From the NCBI GenBank assembly GCA_949419965.1, contig CASPAC010000009.1, forward strand, positions 1-52,136: a stretch of DNA of 52,136 nt, written 5' to 3'. Origin of the DNA: Bacteroidales bacterium (GTDB taxonomy: Bacteria; Bacteroidota; Bacteroidia; Bacteroidales; Rikenellaceae). This document shows positions 16,622 to 25,131 of the stretch, piece after piece. The notes under the pieces are model-generated. The model ran no database searches and had not been told where the DNA came from. It saw only the letters and a list, made by a program, of their open reading frames with translations. The stretch's first letter is position 1. Each line of letters starts with the position of its first letter. The position numbers and the translations under genes were made by a program.

Positions 16622-16824
16622 AGCATTTCCCTGTTGGCCAACTCGGTGGCGTTGCGTATAAAGGTAACAATTTTTTGCCACGCGGCACACGAAGCGCCGG
16701 AATTAATGACCGGCAGCTGTCACCGCGACCGCCGGAGCGCAAAAACAGAAATGGGGCGGATGACCGGCAAAACGAAACGGAGCCCCGATTCCGGAGCTCC
16801 GTTGTACGGGCGGAAGCGCGTGCG

Positions 16825-17259
16825 CTAACGCACCTCGATCTGACGGGCGGTCGGCATCGTTTCCGACTCCTTCTTCTTCGGAATGTCGATGGTCATCACG
16901 CCGTTCTCGACCTTGGCCTCGATCTTGTCGCGCACGACATTGTCGGGCAGAAGCAGGCTCTGCTGGAACTGCGTGTAGGAGAATTCGCGGCGCAGGTAGG
17001 TGCCCTTGTGCTTCTCCTCCTCTTTCGGTGCGGAGCTCTTCTCCAGCGAAATGATCAACTCGTTGTCCTCGTTGATATGGACCTTGAAGTCGTCGCGGGT
17101 CATACCCGGTGCGGCGACCTCGACCCGGTAGCACGTATCGTCCTCCAGGATGTTCACGGCCGGGGCCGTGGTGTTGCGGTGCTCCAGCCACTCCGGAGCC
17201 AGAAAATCGTTGAAAATGCTCGGGAGCCAGTTGTTGCGGTTGCGTCTTGCAGGTGTCAT
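16825..17259 (-). CDS. Small heat shock protein Hsp20
   Basis: ATP-independent holdase chaperone of 144 aa. Residues about 35-140 form the alpha-crystallin domain: YRVEVAAPGMTRDDFKVHI, ELIISLEK, YLRREFSYTQFQQSLLLPD and VENGVMTIDIPKK, the usual strand order. The C-terminal IxI-like tail is weak (RQIEVR). Start at 17259 (MTPARRNRNNWLPSIFNDF), typical for Bacteroidetes Hsp20. A CCCGGAAA/TTTCCGGG hairpin lies about 115 bp upstream. No CIRCE element seen. Confidence 0.93.
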   Translation of the reverse strand: MTPARRNRNNWLPSIFNDFLAPEWLEHRNTTAPAVNILEDDTCYRVEVAAPGMTRDDFKVHINEDNELIISLEKSSAPKEEEKHKGTYLRREFSYTQFQQSLLLPDNVVRDKIEAKVENGVMTIDIPKKKESETMPTARQIEVR

Positions 17260-17469
17260 TGCGTTTTGTTTTTGCGTTGTCGTTAGGAGAATCTGGTTCT
17301 TGCGGATTTTCCTGCCCCGACCAAGCCCGACCAACCCGAGCCTGCCCAGCTGCGTAAAAACCCGCATTCACCCCGGAAACGGAGTTTTCCGGGTGTTACG
17401 ACCGCCGCAATTCCCATGCCAGGCACCCGACCTCGGCTCCGCCGCACCGACGGCAGATTCCAGGACACA

Positions 17470-17502
17470 AAAAAAGCGAGCTGCAGCATCTGCAACTCGC
17501 TT
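17470..17502 (-). terminator. Terminator of tRNA-Phe
   Basis: On the minus strand AGCGAGTTGCAG pairs with CTGCAGCTCGCT (17475-17501, one G-T pair) and runs into a T tract, directly after the tRNA. Confidence 0.85.
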
Positions 17503-17505
17503 TTG

Positions 17506-17578
17506 TGGTACCACCGGGAATCGAACCAGGGACACAAGGATTTTCAGTCCTTTGCTCTACCAACTGAGCTATGGCACC
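17506..17578 (-). tRNA. tRNA-Phe (GAA)
   Basis: The cloverleaf reads from 17578: acceptor GGTGCCA pairs with TGGTACC, then D stem GCTC/GAGC, anticodon stem AAGGA/TCCTT with loop CTGAAAA (anticodon GAA), and T arm TTCGATT. The T stem CCTGG/CCCGG has a central U-C mismatch. CCA is not encoded (ACA follows). It has its own promoter and terminator. Confidence 0.95.
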
Positions 17579-17617
17579 GACCTAACGCCAAACGGAAGAA
17601 TCCGTATTAACGTGGCA

Positions 17618-17647
17618 CAAAGGTACGAATAAAAATCGAATATGCAA
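17618..17647 (-). promoter_or_regulatory. Promoter of tRNA-Phe
   Basis: Minus-strand TTG (17645-17647), 19 bases, TACCTTTG (17618-17625), about 40 bp ahead of the tRNA. Confidence 0.7.
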
Positions 17648-17712
17648 ATCCCGAACCGAAAAAAGACGATTTTTTTGACAGGATCGGCAAAAGTCGCCGT
17701 CTCGGGCGCCAC

Positions 17713-17971
17713 AAAAACAACTTCGCACAGATGCCTGGACGCAGCGCACGGGAAAACCGTAAACCCGAAAGTCGCCCGAGAGCGGCCACGTCAGATCGGG
17801 CTGTCCCCAGAAACTGCCCGCACGGATCTCATTGCCGGCAAGTGTGGCAGAGATCCAACAACGCCCGGCCACGCCGACGCTTTCCAAGGCTCCCGTGTCA
17901 CAGAGACGGTAGCCCGCAGCAGGCACAAAGAGCAATCGCTAAAGAGACTGCGGCGGAAGGTGCGGAACAAT
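17713..17971 (-). pseudogene. Orphan variable-region-like cassette 2
   Basis: On the minus strand, codons 17920 down to 17735 encode 62 residues from AAGYRLCDTGAL to VRCVQ. These align with cassette 1 (10718-10533) without any gap. Shared scaffold: AAGYR, GAL, SVG, CW, AG, PL, VRCVQ. Most positions between are different. A TAG lies seven codons before AAGYR, so there is no protein body. Flanks resemble cassette 1 on both sides (block 17948-17971 upstream, AACTTC 17717-17722 downstream). It looks like a copied C-terminal module, not a decayed full gene; that reading is inference. Confidence 0.6.
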
Positions 17972-18440
17972 GGTTTTACTACGAAGTCGATGCGTTCACC
18001 TCGTCCGGAATTTCGGGCGCAGCCTGCGGGGCACGCTTGCGGGCCTCCGCTGCGCGATGCTGCGGCCCGCACGGCTCGAAGAACCCGACAACGGCGACGA
18101 CGAAATCATCCGCCCGGGCCGGTTGCGGGGAGGGGCGCGCCTGTAGGCGCGAGCCGGCCCCGGGTGCAAGGCAGATTCTTCACTTCGTTCAGAATGACAA
18201 AAAGACGCGGAGCGACACAAGGCAACAGAATTGCAAACATCCGACCGTCATTCCGAGACGGGACAACAAGCGGCCGCCAACAACAAGAAAGCGCCCCCGA
18301 AAAAAGAAAGCCGCGGGAAAAAGCAAGCAAAAAACCACAACAAACCGCAAGCGAGCAAAAACCATAAAAAAGAATCGAAAAACATCAGACAAAGCCCCCC
18401 CCAAGAACGCCCCCCCCGAATCCAAAAAGAGCGCGACAAA
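17972..18440. repeat. Non-coding stretch with hairpin family copy 3
   Basis: I see no gene. A long hairpin at 18112-18164 has outer arms GCCCGGGCCGG and CCGGCCCCGGG, a purine-rich one-sided bulge, and inner CGCGCC/GGCGCG. A TCATTCTGA-type short repeat in reverse lies at 18172-18201. The rest is A- and C-rich and its open frames look random. Confidence 0.6.
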
Positions 18441-18469
18441 AAAAGAGAGCCGCCGAATGGCGACTCTCT
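18438..18469 (-). terminator. Terminator of the left susC/susD operon
   Basis: On the minus strand AGAGAGTCGCC pairs with GGCGGCTCTCT (18444-18469, one mispaired position) and is followed by seven T. Confidence 0.85.
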
Positions 18470-18489
18470 GAAAAACGCAGCCGAAAGGC

Positions 18490-20103
18490 CTACAAGGGGT
18501 TCTGATCGGAAATAGGAATCATCTTGTTGTTCTCGATCTCGGAGAGCGGAAGCTGATAGCGGAACAACGTATTCTCCTGCTCGGCCTTGAGCTTGGCGCC
18601 GGAGAAATGGTTGTTGTTGGCAGCACCCCACGTAGCATCGCTGCGGTCGACGGGGATGTTGAGACGGCGGTTATCCAGGTACTCCATACCCTCGCCCCAG
18701 AACTCCACGCGCTTCTGGAAGTTGATCTCCTCCAGCAGGTCGGCCTTGGCCGAGACAGAGCAGGTGTAACCGGGCTGGCGCGTCTGCATGAAGCTTTCGA
18801 GCTCGGTAACGGCCGACGCATCGCCCTTGTGGGCCAGCGCCTCGATCTTCATCAGATAAGCCTCCTCGGAGCGCAGGTAGATGTAGTCGCCCAACTCCCA
18901 GCCGGAAGCGCCCTTTTCGGGATCGTATCCGGCCTGAACGACTTCACGACCCGAACCGATGAATTTCACGGACTGGTATTCGACGGCTGCATAATTCGTA
19001 TCGCGCAGCAACGTCACACGGCCGCCCTTGTAATCGATACCCGTCGAACGGTCGCAGCAGAACCATTGGAGACGGAGGTCATCGTTGGCGATGCGGTCGA
19101 CCAGCGGCTTGAAGCCGATACGTGCGATACCGATACCCGCATAACCGGCGGAATAAGCATCCATCTGCGAGAACCACGATCTGTAAATCGTCGCATTGTC
19201 GGAGGTAATGCCGCAGCCGAATACGACGTCGGGCAGCGTCAGGCTGCTGAAGCCCTGGAGAAGCTGATCCTCGCCCTGCAACACAGGGAAGTTGTCGATA
19301 ACGACCTGCGCATACTTGATGGCCTCGTCCCAGTTGTGCATGATCATGTGGGCGCGAGCCAGATACATGGCGGCCACGCAGCCGTCGAAATCGGCGGGCG
19401 TCGAAGTCTTGGTCATGCCGATCGACTCGAAGATGTCGTAGGACTCTTTCAGGTCGCCCATCAACTGCTCATGAACCTGCGCCACCGTACTGCGGGGCTG
19501 CTGGCCCGTGATGACTTCGGTTACGATCGGCACGCAGAGCTCCTGCGACCAGTCGTACTTGGCACCCTTGCCCCACTTCGTACCGTCGGCACCCACGTAG
19601 TAGGAGAACTGATAGAGGTAGGTGAGCTGGAGGTAGGCATAGCCGCGCATGCCGAGCGCGATTGCCTTGTACTTCAGCACGGCCGGATCGGTCGTATCCT
19701 CTTCGATGGCGGCAAGCATCTGGTTGGCAGTGTCGATCACCCGGTAATACTCCTTCCAGCGGTTGCTCGTCGGAACGTAGTTCTCGGCACCGTAGTCGAG
19801 CAGATAGTGATAGATGCTCATGCCATAACGGTTGGTCATGACCATGTCGTTGCCCATGAGCGAGGTCAGGTAGTCGAAACTCTTCTGTCCGAAATAGTTG
19901 TGCTGGACATCCTGGGCATAATAGCTCTGCAAATCGTTGTACAAGCCGCTGACCTGTGCCGAAAACACCTTGTCGGGGTTTTCCACCGCTATTTCGTTTT
20001 TCCGATCGTCCGTCAGATAGGCCGTCACCTCGGCGTCCTCGCTGCACGAGACGAACGGCAGCGCGAATGCGACCGACAGCAGGCTCCAAATTATCTTTTT
20101 CAT
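18490..20103 (-). CDS. SusD/RagB family lipoprotein (left system)
   Basis: Surface glycan- or nutrient-binding lipoprotein that caps the SusC channel. The 537 aa product has a signal peptide with lipobox ending SC at residues 19-20 (LPFVSC). TPR-like helices run through the first 330 residues (LGMRGYAYLQLTYLYQF). The C-terminal RagB/SusD domain includes GDYIYLRSEEAYLMKIEALA and ends in QLPLSEIENNKMIPISDQNPL, the typical C-terminus. It lies 21 bp after the left susC, in one operon. No enzyme gene accompanies it, so the ligand is unknown. Confidence 0.95.
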   Translation of the reverse strand: MKKIIWSLLSVAFALPFVSCSEDAEVTAYLTDDRKNEIAVENPDKVFSAQVSGLYNDLQSYYAQDVQHNYFGQKSFDYLTSLMGNDMVMTNRYGMSIYHYLLDYGAENYVPTSNRWKEYYRVIDTANQMLAAIEEDTTDPAVLKYKAIALGMRGYAYLQLTYLYQFSYYVGADGTKWGKGAKYDWSQELCVPIVTEVITGQQPRSTVAQVHEQLMGDLKESYDIFESIGMTKTSTPADFDGCVAAMYLARAHMIMHNWDEAIKYAQVVIDNFPVLQGEDQLLQGFSSLTLPDVVFGCGITSDNATIYRSWFSQMDAYSAGYAGIGIARIGFKPLVDRIANDDLRLQWFCCDRSTGIDYKGGRVTLLRDTNYAAVEYQSVKFIGSGREVVQAGYDPEKGASGWELGDYIYLRSEEAYLMKIEALAHKGDASAVTELESFMQTRQPGYTCSVSAKADLLEEINFQKRVEFWGEGMEYLDNRRLNIPVDRSDATWGAANNNHFSGAKLKAEQENTLFRYQLPLSEIENNKMIPISDQNPL

Positions 20104-20124
20104 ACTTTTTTGCTGTTTTTCGGA

Positions 20125-23100
20125 TTAGAACGTAAGATTGACACCGCCCGAGATGACGCGCAGGGGCGAATAACCGCCGAAGTCCCTGTTGCTGCCCGAA
20201 AGCGAGGTACGCGGGTCGAAGCCGCGGCGCGCCGAGCAGAGAGCCACGTTGTCGGCCGTCACGAATACGCGGAGGCCGCTGATGCCGAGCTTGCTCATCC
20301 AGCTCTTGGGGAACGAATAGCCGAGCGTCACGTTGCGCAGGCTGAAATAGGAAGCCTTGACCAGGTGGGCGTCGGAGGTCTGCGAGTAGGAGTTCGACGT
20401 GTTGTTTACGTTCCAGATCGGAAGTTCGCCCTGGCCCGTTTCGGGATCGAAGGTCTTCCACATATCCTTGTTGTGACCCACGTAGAAAGTAGACGACATG
20501 CCGTCGAGGTAGCTGTAGTCGTAAGCCCAGCCGCCGATCTGGAAAGCCGTGGCGATCGACAGGTCGATGCCCTTGTAGGCGAACGTCATGTTCAGACCGC
20601 CGGTGAAATCGGGCAGCGCCGACTTGCCGAGGTAGTATTTCGTGGCGCCCGAATAGCTTTCGGTCGTCTCCTGGCCGGTGACATTGCCGTTCTCATCGAA
20701 AACGTCCTTGTACCACATGGGGGCACCGTTCTCGGTCATGCCGGCATACTTGTAGGTGTAATACTCGTAGAGGTTCTTGCCCTCCATGTACTTGAACGTA
20801 CCGGTCACGATACCGTCGGCGCGGTTCTCCTCGGGAAGAGTCAGAATCTTGTTCTTGTAGTGCGAACCCAGCAGCGACACGGTCCACCGCAGGTCCTTGC
20901 GCTTCATGATGTCGACGTTGATCTCGAACTCGACGCCCTGGTTGCTCATGGCACCGAGGTTCTCCCAATTGTAGGGGCGGCCTGCCGACGTGCTGAGCGT
21001 TTTCTTGAACAACATGTCGTCGGTCTTGCGGTAGAAGTACTCCACCGAACCGTAGACACGGTCCCAGAGACGGAAGTCGATGCCTGCGTCCCAGGTCTTC
21101 TGCTTCTCCCACGTCAGATCGGGGTTGCCGTAGAAAACGGGGGTGTAGCCGAGCGAGCTGCCGTCCCACGTGATTTGGTACTGATCCTGGTAGGGCGTAT
21201 AACCGTAGGCATAGCCCGGCAGGATCGACTCGTTGCCCTGCGTACCGTAGGATGCACGGATTTTCAGGTCGTTGAGCCACGAAGAAGCGCCCTTCATGAA
21301 ATTCTCCTGCGAGATGCGCCATGCGGCGCCCACCGACCAGAAGTTGCCCCATTTGTCGAGGAAGCGCGACGTGCCGTCGCGACGGAACGCTGCCGATACA
21401 TAATATTTATGCGCATAGTCGTAGTCGGCCATGGCGAAGTAACCCTCGATGTTGTGGTTGACCTCGTAGCTTTCCAAAACTTCCAGGTTACCGCCGTTGC
21501 TCAACTCGGGATTCAGCGGGTCGAAGAAGCGGGTCTTCTGACCCTCGAAAGAAGTACCTTTGTATTGGAAGTACTCGTGACCGATCTTAGCGGCAATATT
21601 ATGCTGGCCGACCGATTTTGCATAGGCGAGAATCTGGTTGAAGTTGCTCGTCATGTCGTTGAAACTGCCCTTCGTACCGCGGCCGCCGAACGACTGTCCG
21701 TCGCCGATGGTCGGCGTATAGTAGGTCGTGGCGGACTTATTGGAGTAGTCGTAGCTGTAGTTGGCCGTGAAGGTGAAGTCCTTGAGGAACTTGACCTCTA
21801 CATAGGCGCGCGAAGCGAGGTTGTGGTACACCGACTTGCGGATGTCCTCATGCAGGTTGGCAATGACGTTCTGGTTCGTGGCGGTAGGACGCGTCGTAGT
21901 ACCGGCGGTCTGACCCGTACCGGCATCCCAGACCGGATTGCCCGCATTGTCGAGAACCATGTTGCCCTCGGCATCGTAGGCGTGCACGGGGAAAATGGGA
22001 GCCCAGCTGCGGGCCACCTCGAAAGGATTGGATGCGGCGCCGGTGCGCTCGTTAAGGCCTTTCTGAGTAGCTTTCGCGTAGCTGACATTCATGCCCACCT
22101 TCAGCCAGCGCTTCAGCTGCGAATTGACATTCAGACGGGTCGTGAGACGCTCGTAAGACGAGCCGACGACGTAGGAATCGTTGTCGAGGTAACCCAACGA
22201 CATGTAGTAGTCCGTACGGTCGTTGCCGCCCGAGGCCGAAGCGTTGTACTCCTGACGGAACGAGTTGCGGAACATGGCATCGGCGAACGTATCATCATAG
22301 CGCAGGCGGGCATTGGCATTGAGCTTGCCGTCGGGAGTCACGAGATATTCGCCATTCGGAATAATGAAAGCGTTGTAGCCGCCCAGCTCGCCGAGAAGAC
22401 TCTGCGAAGCATGAAGCGAAGCGGTTTCGAGATCCTTGGGAGCCAGACCGCCGTCGGGATTGCCCACCATGGCGGAGTTGCGGATACCGTACCAGGTCAG
22501 GCGGTAGAACTCGCCCGGATCGGTCACCATGTTGTAGTCCTTGTAGGCACGCTGGCTGACGCCCCACGTACCCTGGAACTGCACGGTCATGCGGTCGCGC
22601 TGTCCGGTCTTGGTGGTCACCATCACCACGCCGTTGGCCGCACGCGAACCGTAGAGCGAGTTCGACACGGCGTCTTTCGACACGGTGATCGACTGGATGT
22701 CGGTGGGGTTGATGTCGGAGAGTTTGCCGTTGAAAGGCACGCCGTCGACGACGATCAGCGCGCTGTTGCTGGCCGAGAGCGAACCGATGCCGCGGATGAC
22801 GATCGACGCATCCTTACCGGGCTGGCCCGAGCTGTTGACAACCTGCAGACCGGCCACGGCGCCCTCCAACGCATTGGAGACGGAAGATGCCTGCGAGTTC
22901 TGGATGATGTTGGACTTTACACTGCTGACCGAACCAACAAGGTCCTGTTTGCGCTTGGTACCGAACGCTACGATCGTCACTTCGTCGATCGCCTGCGCAT
23001 CTTCGTTGAGCACGATGTCGATTCGGGTCTTTCCGGCTACGGGGACCGATGCGGTTTCATAGCCCAGGAAAGATACGAGGAGCGAAGCGTCGGCGGGGGC

Positions 23101-23292
23101 TGCGAGCGTGAAGCTGCCGTCGGCGCCCGTGGTGGTACCGGCGCTCGTGCCTTCCACGATCACCGTGGCGCCCGCTATCGGTGCGCCGTCCGTCCCGCTT
23201 ACCTTGCCCGAGACGGCCCGGTTCTGTGCCGTCGAACCCAGCAGGCCCGCGCACAATACCGCAATTAACGATAGTACGAGTTGTCTTACCAT
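20125..23292 (-). CDS. SusC/RagA TonB-dependent transporter (left, promoter-on copy)
   Basis: Outer membrane active transporter of 1055 aa. It has a signal peptide (MVRQLVLSLIAVLCAGLLG), a carboxypeptidase-regulatory-like domain (about residues 27-95), a plug with SVSKDAVSNSLYGSRAANGV, then the beta barrel ending in VISGGVNLTF with terminal Phe. The first 105 residues through AQAIDEV are identical to the right copy at 25167; immediately after, the sequences diverge (TIVAFGTKRK against VVTGYGSLRK). That shared part is encoded in the inverted repeat. A consensus promoter inside the invertible segment points into this gene, so in the sequenced state this copy should be expressed. Confidence 0.96.
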   Translation of the reverse strand: MVRQLVLSLIAVLCAGLLGSTAQNRAVSGKVSGTDGAPIAGATVIVEGTSAGTTTGADGSFTLAAPADASLLVSFLGYETASVPVAGKTRIDIVLNEDAQAIDEVTIVAFGTKRKQDLVGSVSSVKSNIIQNSQASSVSNALEGAVAGLQVVNSSGQPGKDASIVIRGIGSLSASNSALIVVDGVPFNGKLSDINPTDIQSITVSKDAVSNSLYGSRAANGVVMVTTKTGQRDRMTVQFQGTWGVSQRAYKDYNMVTDPGEFYRLTWYGIRNSAMVGNPDGGLAPKDLETASLHASQSLLGELGGYNAFIIPNGEYLVTPDGKLNANARLRYDDTFADAMFRNSFRQEYNASASGGNDRTDYYMSLGYLDNDSYVVGSSYERLTTRLNVNSQLKRWLKVGMNVSYAKATQKGLNERTGAASNPFEVARSWAPIFPVHAYDAEGNMVLDNAGNPVWDAGTGQTAGTTTRPTATNQNVIANLHEDIRKSVYHNLASRAYVEVKFLKDFTFTANYSYDYSNKSATTYYTPTIGDGQSFGGRGTKGSFNDMTSNFNQILAYAKSVGQHNIAAKIGHEYFQYKGTSFEGQKTRFFDPLNPELSNGGNLEVLESYEVNHNIEGYFAMADYDYAHKYYVSAAFRRDGTSRFLDKWGNFWSVGAAWRISQENFMKGASSWLNDLKIRASYGTQGNESILPGYAYGYTPYQDQYQITWDGSSLGYTPVFYGNPDLTWEKQKTWDAGIDFRLWDRVYGSVEYFYRKTDDMLFKKTLSTSAGRPYNWENLGAMSNQGVEFEINVDIMKRKDLRWTVSLLGSHYKNKILTLPEENRADGIVTGTFKYMEGKNLYEYYTYKYAGMTENGAPMWYKDVFDENGNVTGQETTESYSGATKYYLGKSALPDFTGGLNMTFAYKGIDLSIATAFQIGGWAYDYSYLDGMSSTFYVGHNKDMWKTFDPETGQGELPIWNVNNTSNSYSQTSDAHLVKASYFSLRNVTLGYSFPKSWMSKLGISGLRVFVTADNVALCSARRGFDPRTSLSGSNRDFGGYSPLRVISGGVNLTF

Positions 23293-23327
23293 AAACGTTA
23301 ATGTTAAGAGGTTTTTAAAATAAAAAA
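22978..23327 (-). repeat. Left arm of 350 bp inverted repeat
   Basis: This arm is the reverse complement of 25132-25481. The peptides match in three reading frames, and the 180 bases I compared directly were identical. It covers the leader from a six-base A/T run, the ATG, signal peptide and N-terminal domain of the left susC, and stops where the two proteins diverge. Confidence 0.9.
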
Positions 23328-23335
23328 GTTCAAGG

Positions 23336-23366
23336 CAAAGATAACGAACGGAACGTTAAAAAGCAA
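23336..23366 (-). promoter_or_regulatory. Promoter of the left susC, on the invertible segment
   Basis: Minus-strand TTG (23364-23366), 20 bases, TATCTTTG (23336-23343): full consensus. The expected start site falls close to the repeat boundary at 23327. The region behind it to 23450 is very AT-rich. I find no matching promoter in front of the right susC (25000-25131). Confidence 0.8.
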
Positions 23367-23536
23367 GAATATTTATAAGAAAATTTAGTAACATGACGAC
23401 TATTTTGTCAAAAGTGAAATTGGAATTACACTTTGTTAAAGTTTTTAAGGATGTGCTTTCGAATCGTAATGCGCGTTTCGGGGCGCCGAATGCCCTTTTT
23501 TGAAAAAATGACTTGGCCGAAAGGTTGCGGTGCGCG

Positions 23537-24817
23537 TCATTCGGCCGGAACAAGGAACGTTTCGGTCTCGGAAACCGCCTTTCCGGAACATGGGGCGGCC
23601 GTGTCGTTGGGATAGAGTGCGTCGATGCGTGCCGAAAGCCGGTTCATCTCGCCGTCGAGCGTCGAGTGGGTGATGACGGCATAGATCTGGGTGGTGCGGA
23701 TGCTCTTGTGCCCCAGCAGTTTGCTGATGGTCTCGATGGGAACGCCCTGCGACAGGGTGATGGTCGTGGCGAAGGTGTGACGCGCCGCATGGAAAGTGAT
23801 GTGCTTCGAGATGCCTGCCGCGGCGACGATCCGTTCCAGGCATTTGTTGCACCATCCGTTGCCGGGCAACGCGAAGATGCGGTCGTCGGGAGCTGCCGGG
23901 AAATAACGTTCCAGAATCGCCAGCGGCAGGGCGAAAAGCCGCACGCTCACTCCGGTTCCGGTCTTGCGGCGCGTGAGATCGATCCACGCATGGCCGCGGT
24001 TGTGCTGGATATGGCGCCGGGTGAGCCCGCGCAGATCGACATAGGAGAGCCCCGTGAAGCAGCTGAACAGAAAGGCGTCGCGCACGAGCCGCAGGGTTGC
24101 GGACGGCGGTTCCGACCGCACCAGCCGGTCGATCTCGTCGAGCGTGAGGTAGTTGCGGGCGACGAATTCGCTGCGGAGCTTGTAGCCGGCGAAAAGGTCG
24201 CCGTTCAGATAGCCTTTGCTCCGGGCCAACATGAGGATATGTTTCAGAGCGATCATGTAGATCCAGGCGGTGTTCTTCCGGTGGCCGCACTGCCGGATGA
24301 TGTAGGCATGGAAGCCCGTAAGAAAATCCTTGTCCAGCTCGTCGAACGCCAGGTCGCAGCGCCGGTAGGTACGAAGGATGTAGCGTTCCAGGTGGCGGCA
24401 GACACACCTATACTTATTGTAGGTCGCCTGGCAGCGGCTCACTCCCACCATGCGGCGGAACTCCTCGTTGTGGCGCCGGAAGAAATCGAGCAGACGCCGC
24501 GGACGCTGTGCAACGCCGAAATAAGCCTCCTTGACCATCGCCGGCGTGACGAACGAACCGTCGAGAAAAAGTTTGCGGTAGCACGCTTCGAGACGGTAGC
24601 GGATGTCGTCCATGTGCCGGTTGAGTTCCCGGGCCGTGCGGCTCCGGCCGGCGGCCTGCCCGCCCGATGCGTTCCATAGTTCGCGCGCCACAGCCAGATG
24701 GGTGGAGAGCTGCACCCGCTGACCGCAAATCGTGATGCGTGCCATGATGGGCAGACGGCCGTCTCTGAGCGGAGCATTCTTCTTGAGGTAGAACAATATT
24801 CTGAATGTGTTTCTCAT
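23537..24817 (-). CDS. Tyrosine recombinase (predicted susC invertase)
   Basis: The 426 aa protein has an N-terminal arm domain (FRILFYLKKNAPLRDGRLPI), a SAM-like core-binding domain (about 105-205) and a C-terminal catalytic domain. Visible catalytic residues are Lys285 (RRKTG), His343 and Arg346 (HAARHTF), His370 (LGHKS) and the nucleophile Tyr379 (TTQIYA). The first catalytic arginine is replaced by Ser257 in FTGLSYVDL, as in several Bacteroidetes integrases such as IntDOT. The gene lies wholly inside the invertible segment, so it flips with it. Start at 24817 (MRNTFRI); the open frame continues upstream without homology. A CCGGCCG/CGGCCGG hairpin (24857-24873) is in its leader. Confidence 0.92.
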   Translation of the reverse strand: MRNTFRILFYLKKNAPLRDGRLPIMARITICGQRVQLSTHLAVARELWNASGGQAAGRSRTARELNRHMDDIRYRLEACYRKLFLDGSFVTPAMVKEAYFGVAQRPRRLLDFFRRHNEEFRRMVGVSRCQATYNKYRCVCRHLERYILRTYRRCDLAFDELDKDFLTGFHAYIIRQCGHRKNTAWIYMIALKHILMLARSKGYLNGDLFAGYKLRSEFVARNYLTLDEIDRLVRSEPPSATLRLVRDAFLFSCFTGLSYVDLRGLTRRHIQHNRGHAWIDLTRRKTGTGVSVRLFALPLAILERYFPAAPDDRIFALPGNGWCNKCLERIVAAAGISKHITFHAARHTFATTITLSQGVPIETISKLLGHKSIRTTQIYAVITHSTLDGEMNRLSARIDALYPNDTAAPCSGKAVSETETFLVPAE

Positions 24818-25131
24818 GTTGTTCGGGGTTGTTTTCGGTTGACGGATCGCCGGTTGCCGGCCGCTTCGGCCGGGGGCTTCAATCTGCACGCAAGGTAACG
24901 ATAAAGCGACCGCCGATTGTTGTATGAATCGGACCAAACGGCTTATTTTCTGCCGCTTCGGTCTTGAATTGAGGTGACGTTCTGGGGACCCTGCCACGAA
25001 ACTTCCGCCGAACGCATGCGTCTTTTTACGGTTGATTGTCAGGCGATTGCGCGCAAATCGCCATTCCTTGCATTCGAAAGCAGCAACTATTTCATAATCA
25101 ATGTCTTACCGTTGCGATTCACGGGTGTGCG

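Larger units (their letters stand above)
23328..25131. mobile_element. Predicted invertible segment (1804 bp)
   Basis: Bounded by the 350 bp inverted arms. It holds a tyrosine recombinase and, near its left edge, one consensus promoter pointing left. Inversion would move that promoter and the recombinase to face the right susC without changing either protein. Orientation here: left susC on. The crossover site inside the arms cannot be located from sequence alone. Confidence 0.8.

Noticed and set aside
17416..17610. Plus-strand open frame across the tRNA-Phe region
   Set aside because: It is the complement of a tRNA and its terminator.
10511..17971. A diversity-generating retroelement within the window
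   Set aside because: No reverse transcriptase, accessory gene or template repeat is present. Only variable-region-like cassettes are, so a complete system is not claimed.
18607..23268. A 1553-codon open frame antisense to the left susC/susD
   Set aside because: Long antisense frames are common in GC-rich coding DNA with this codon use. It mirrors two clear genes, has no domain, and a similar shadow lies opposite the right susC.
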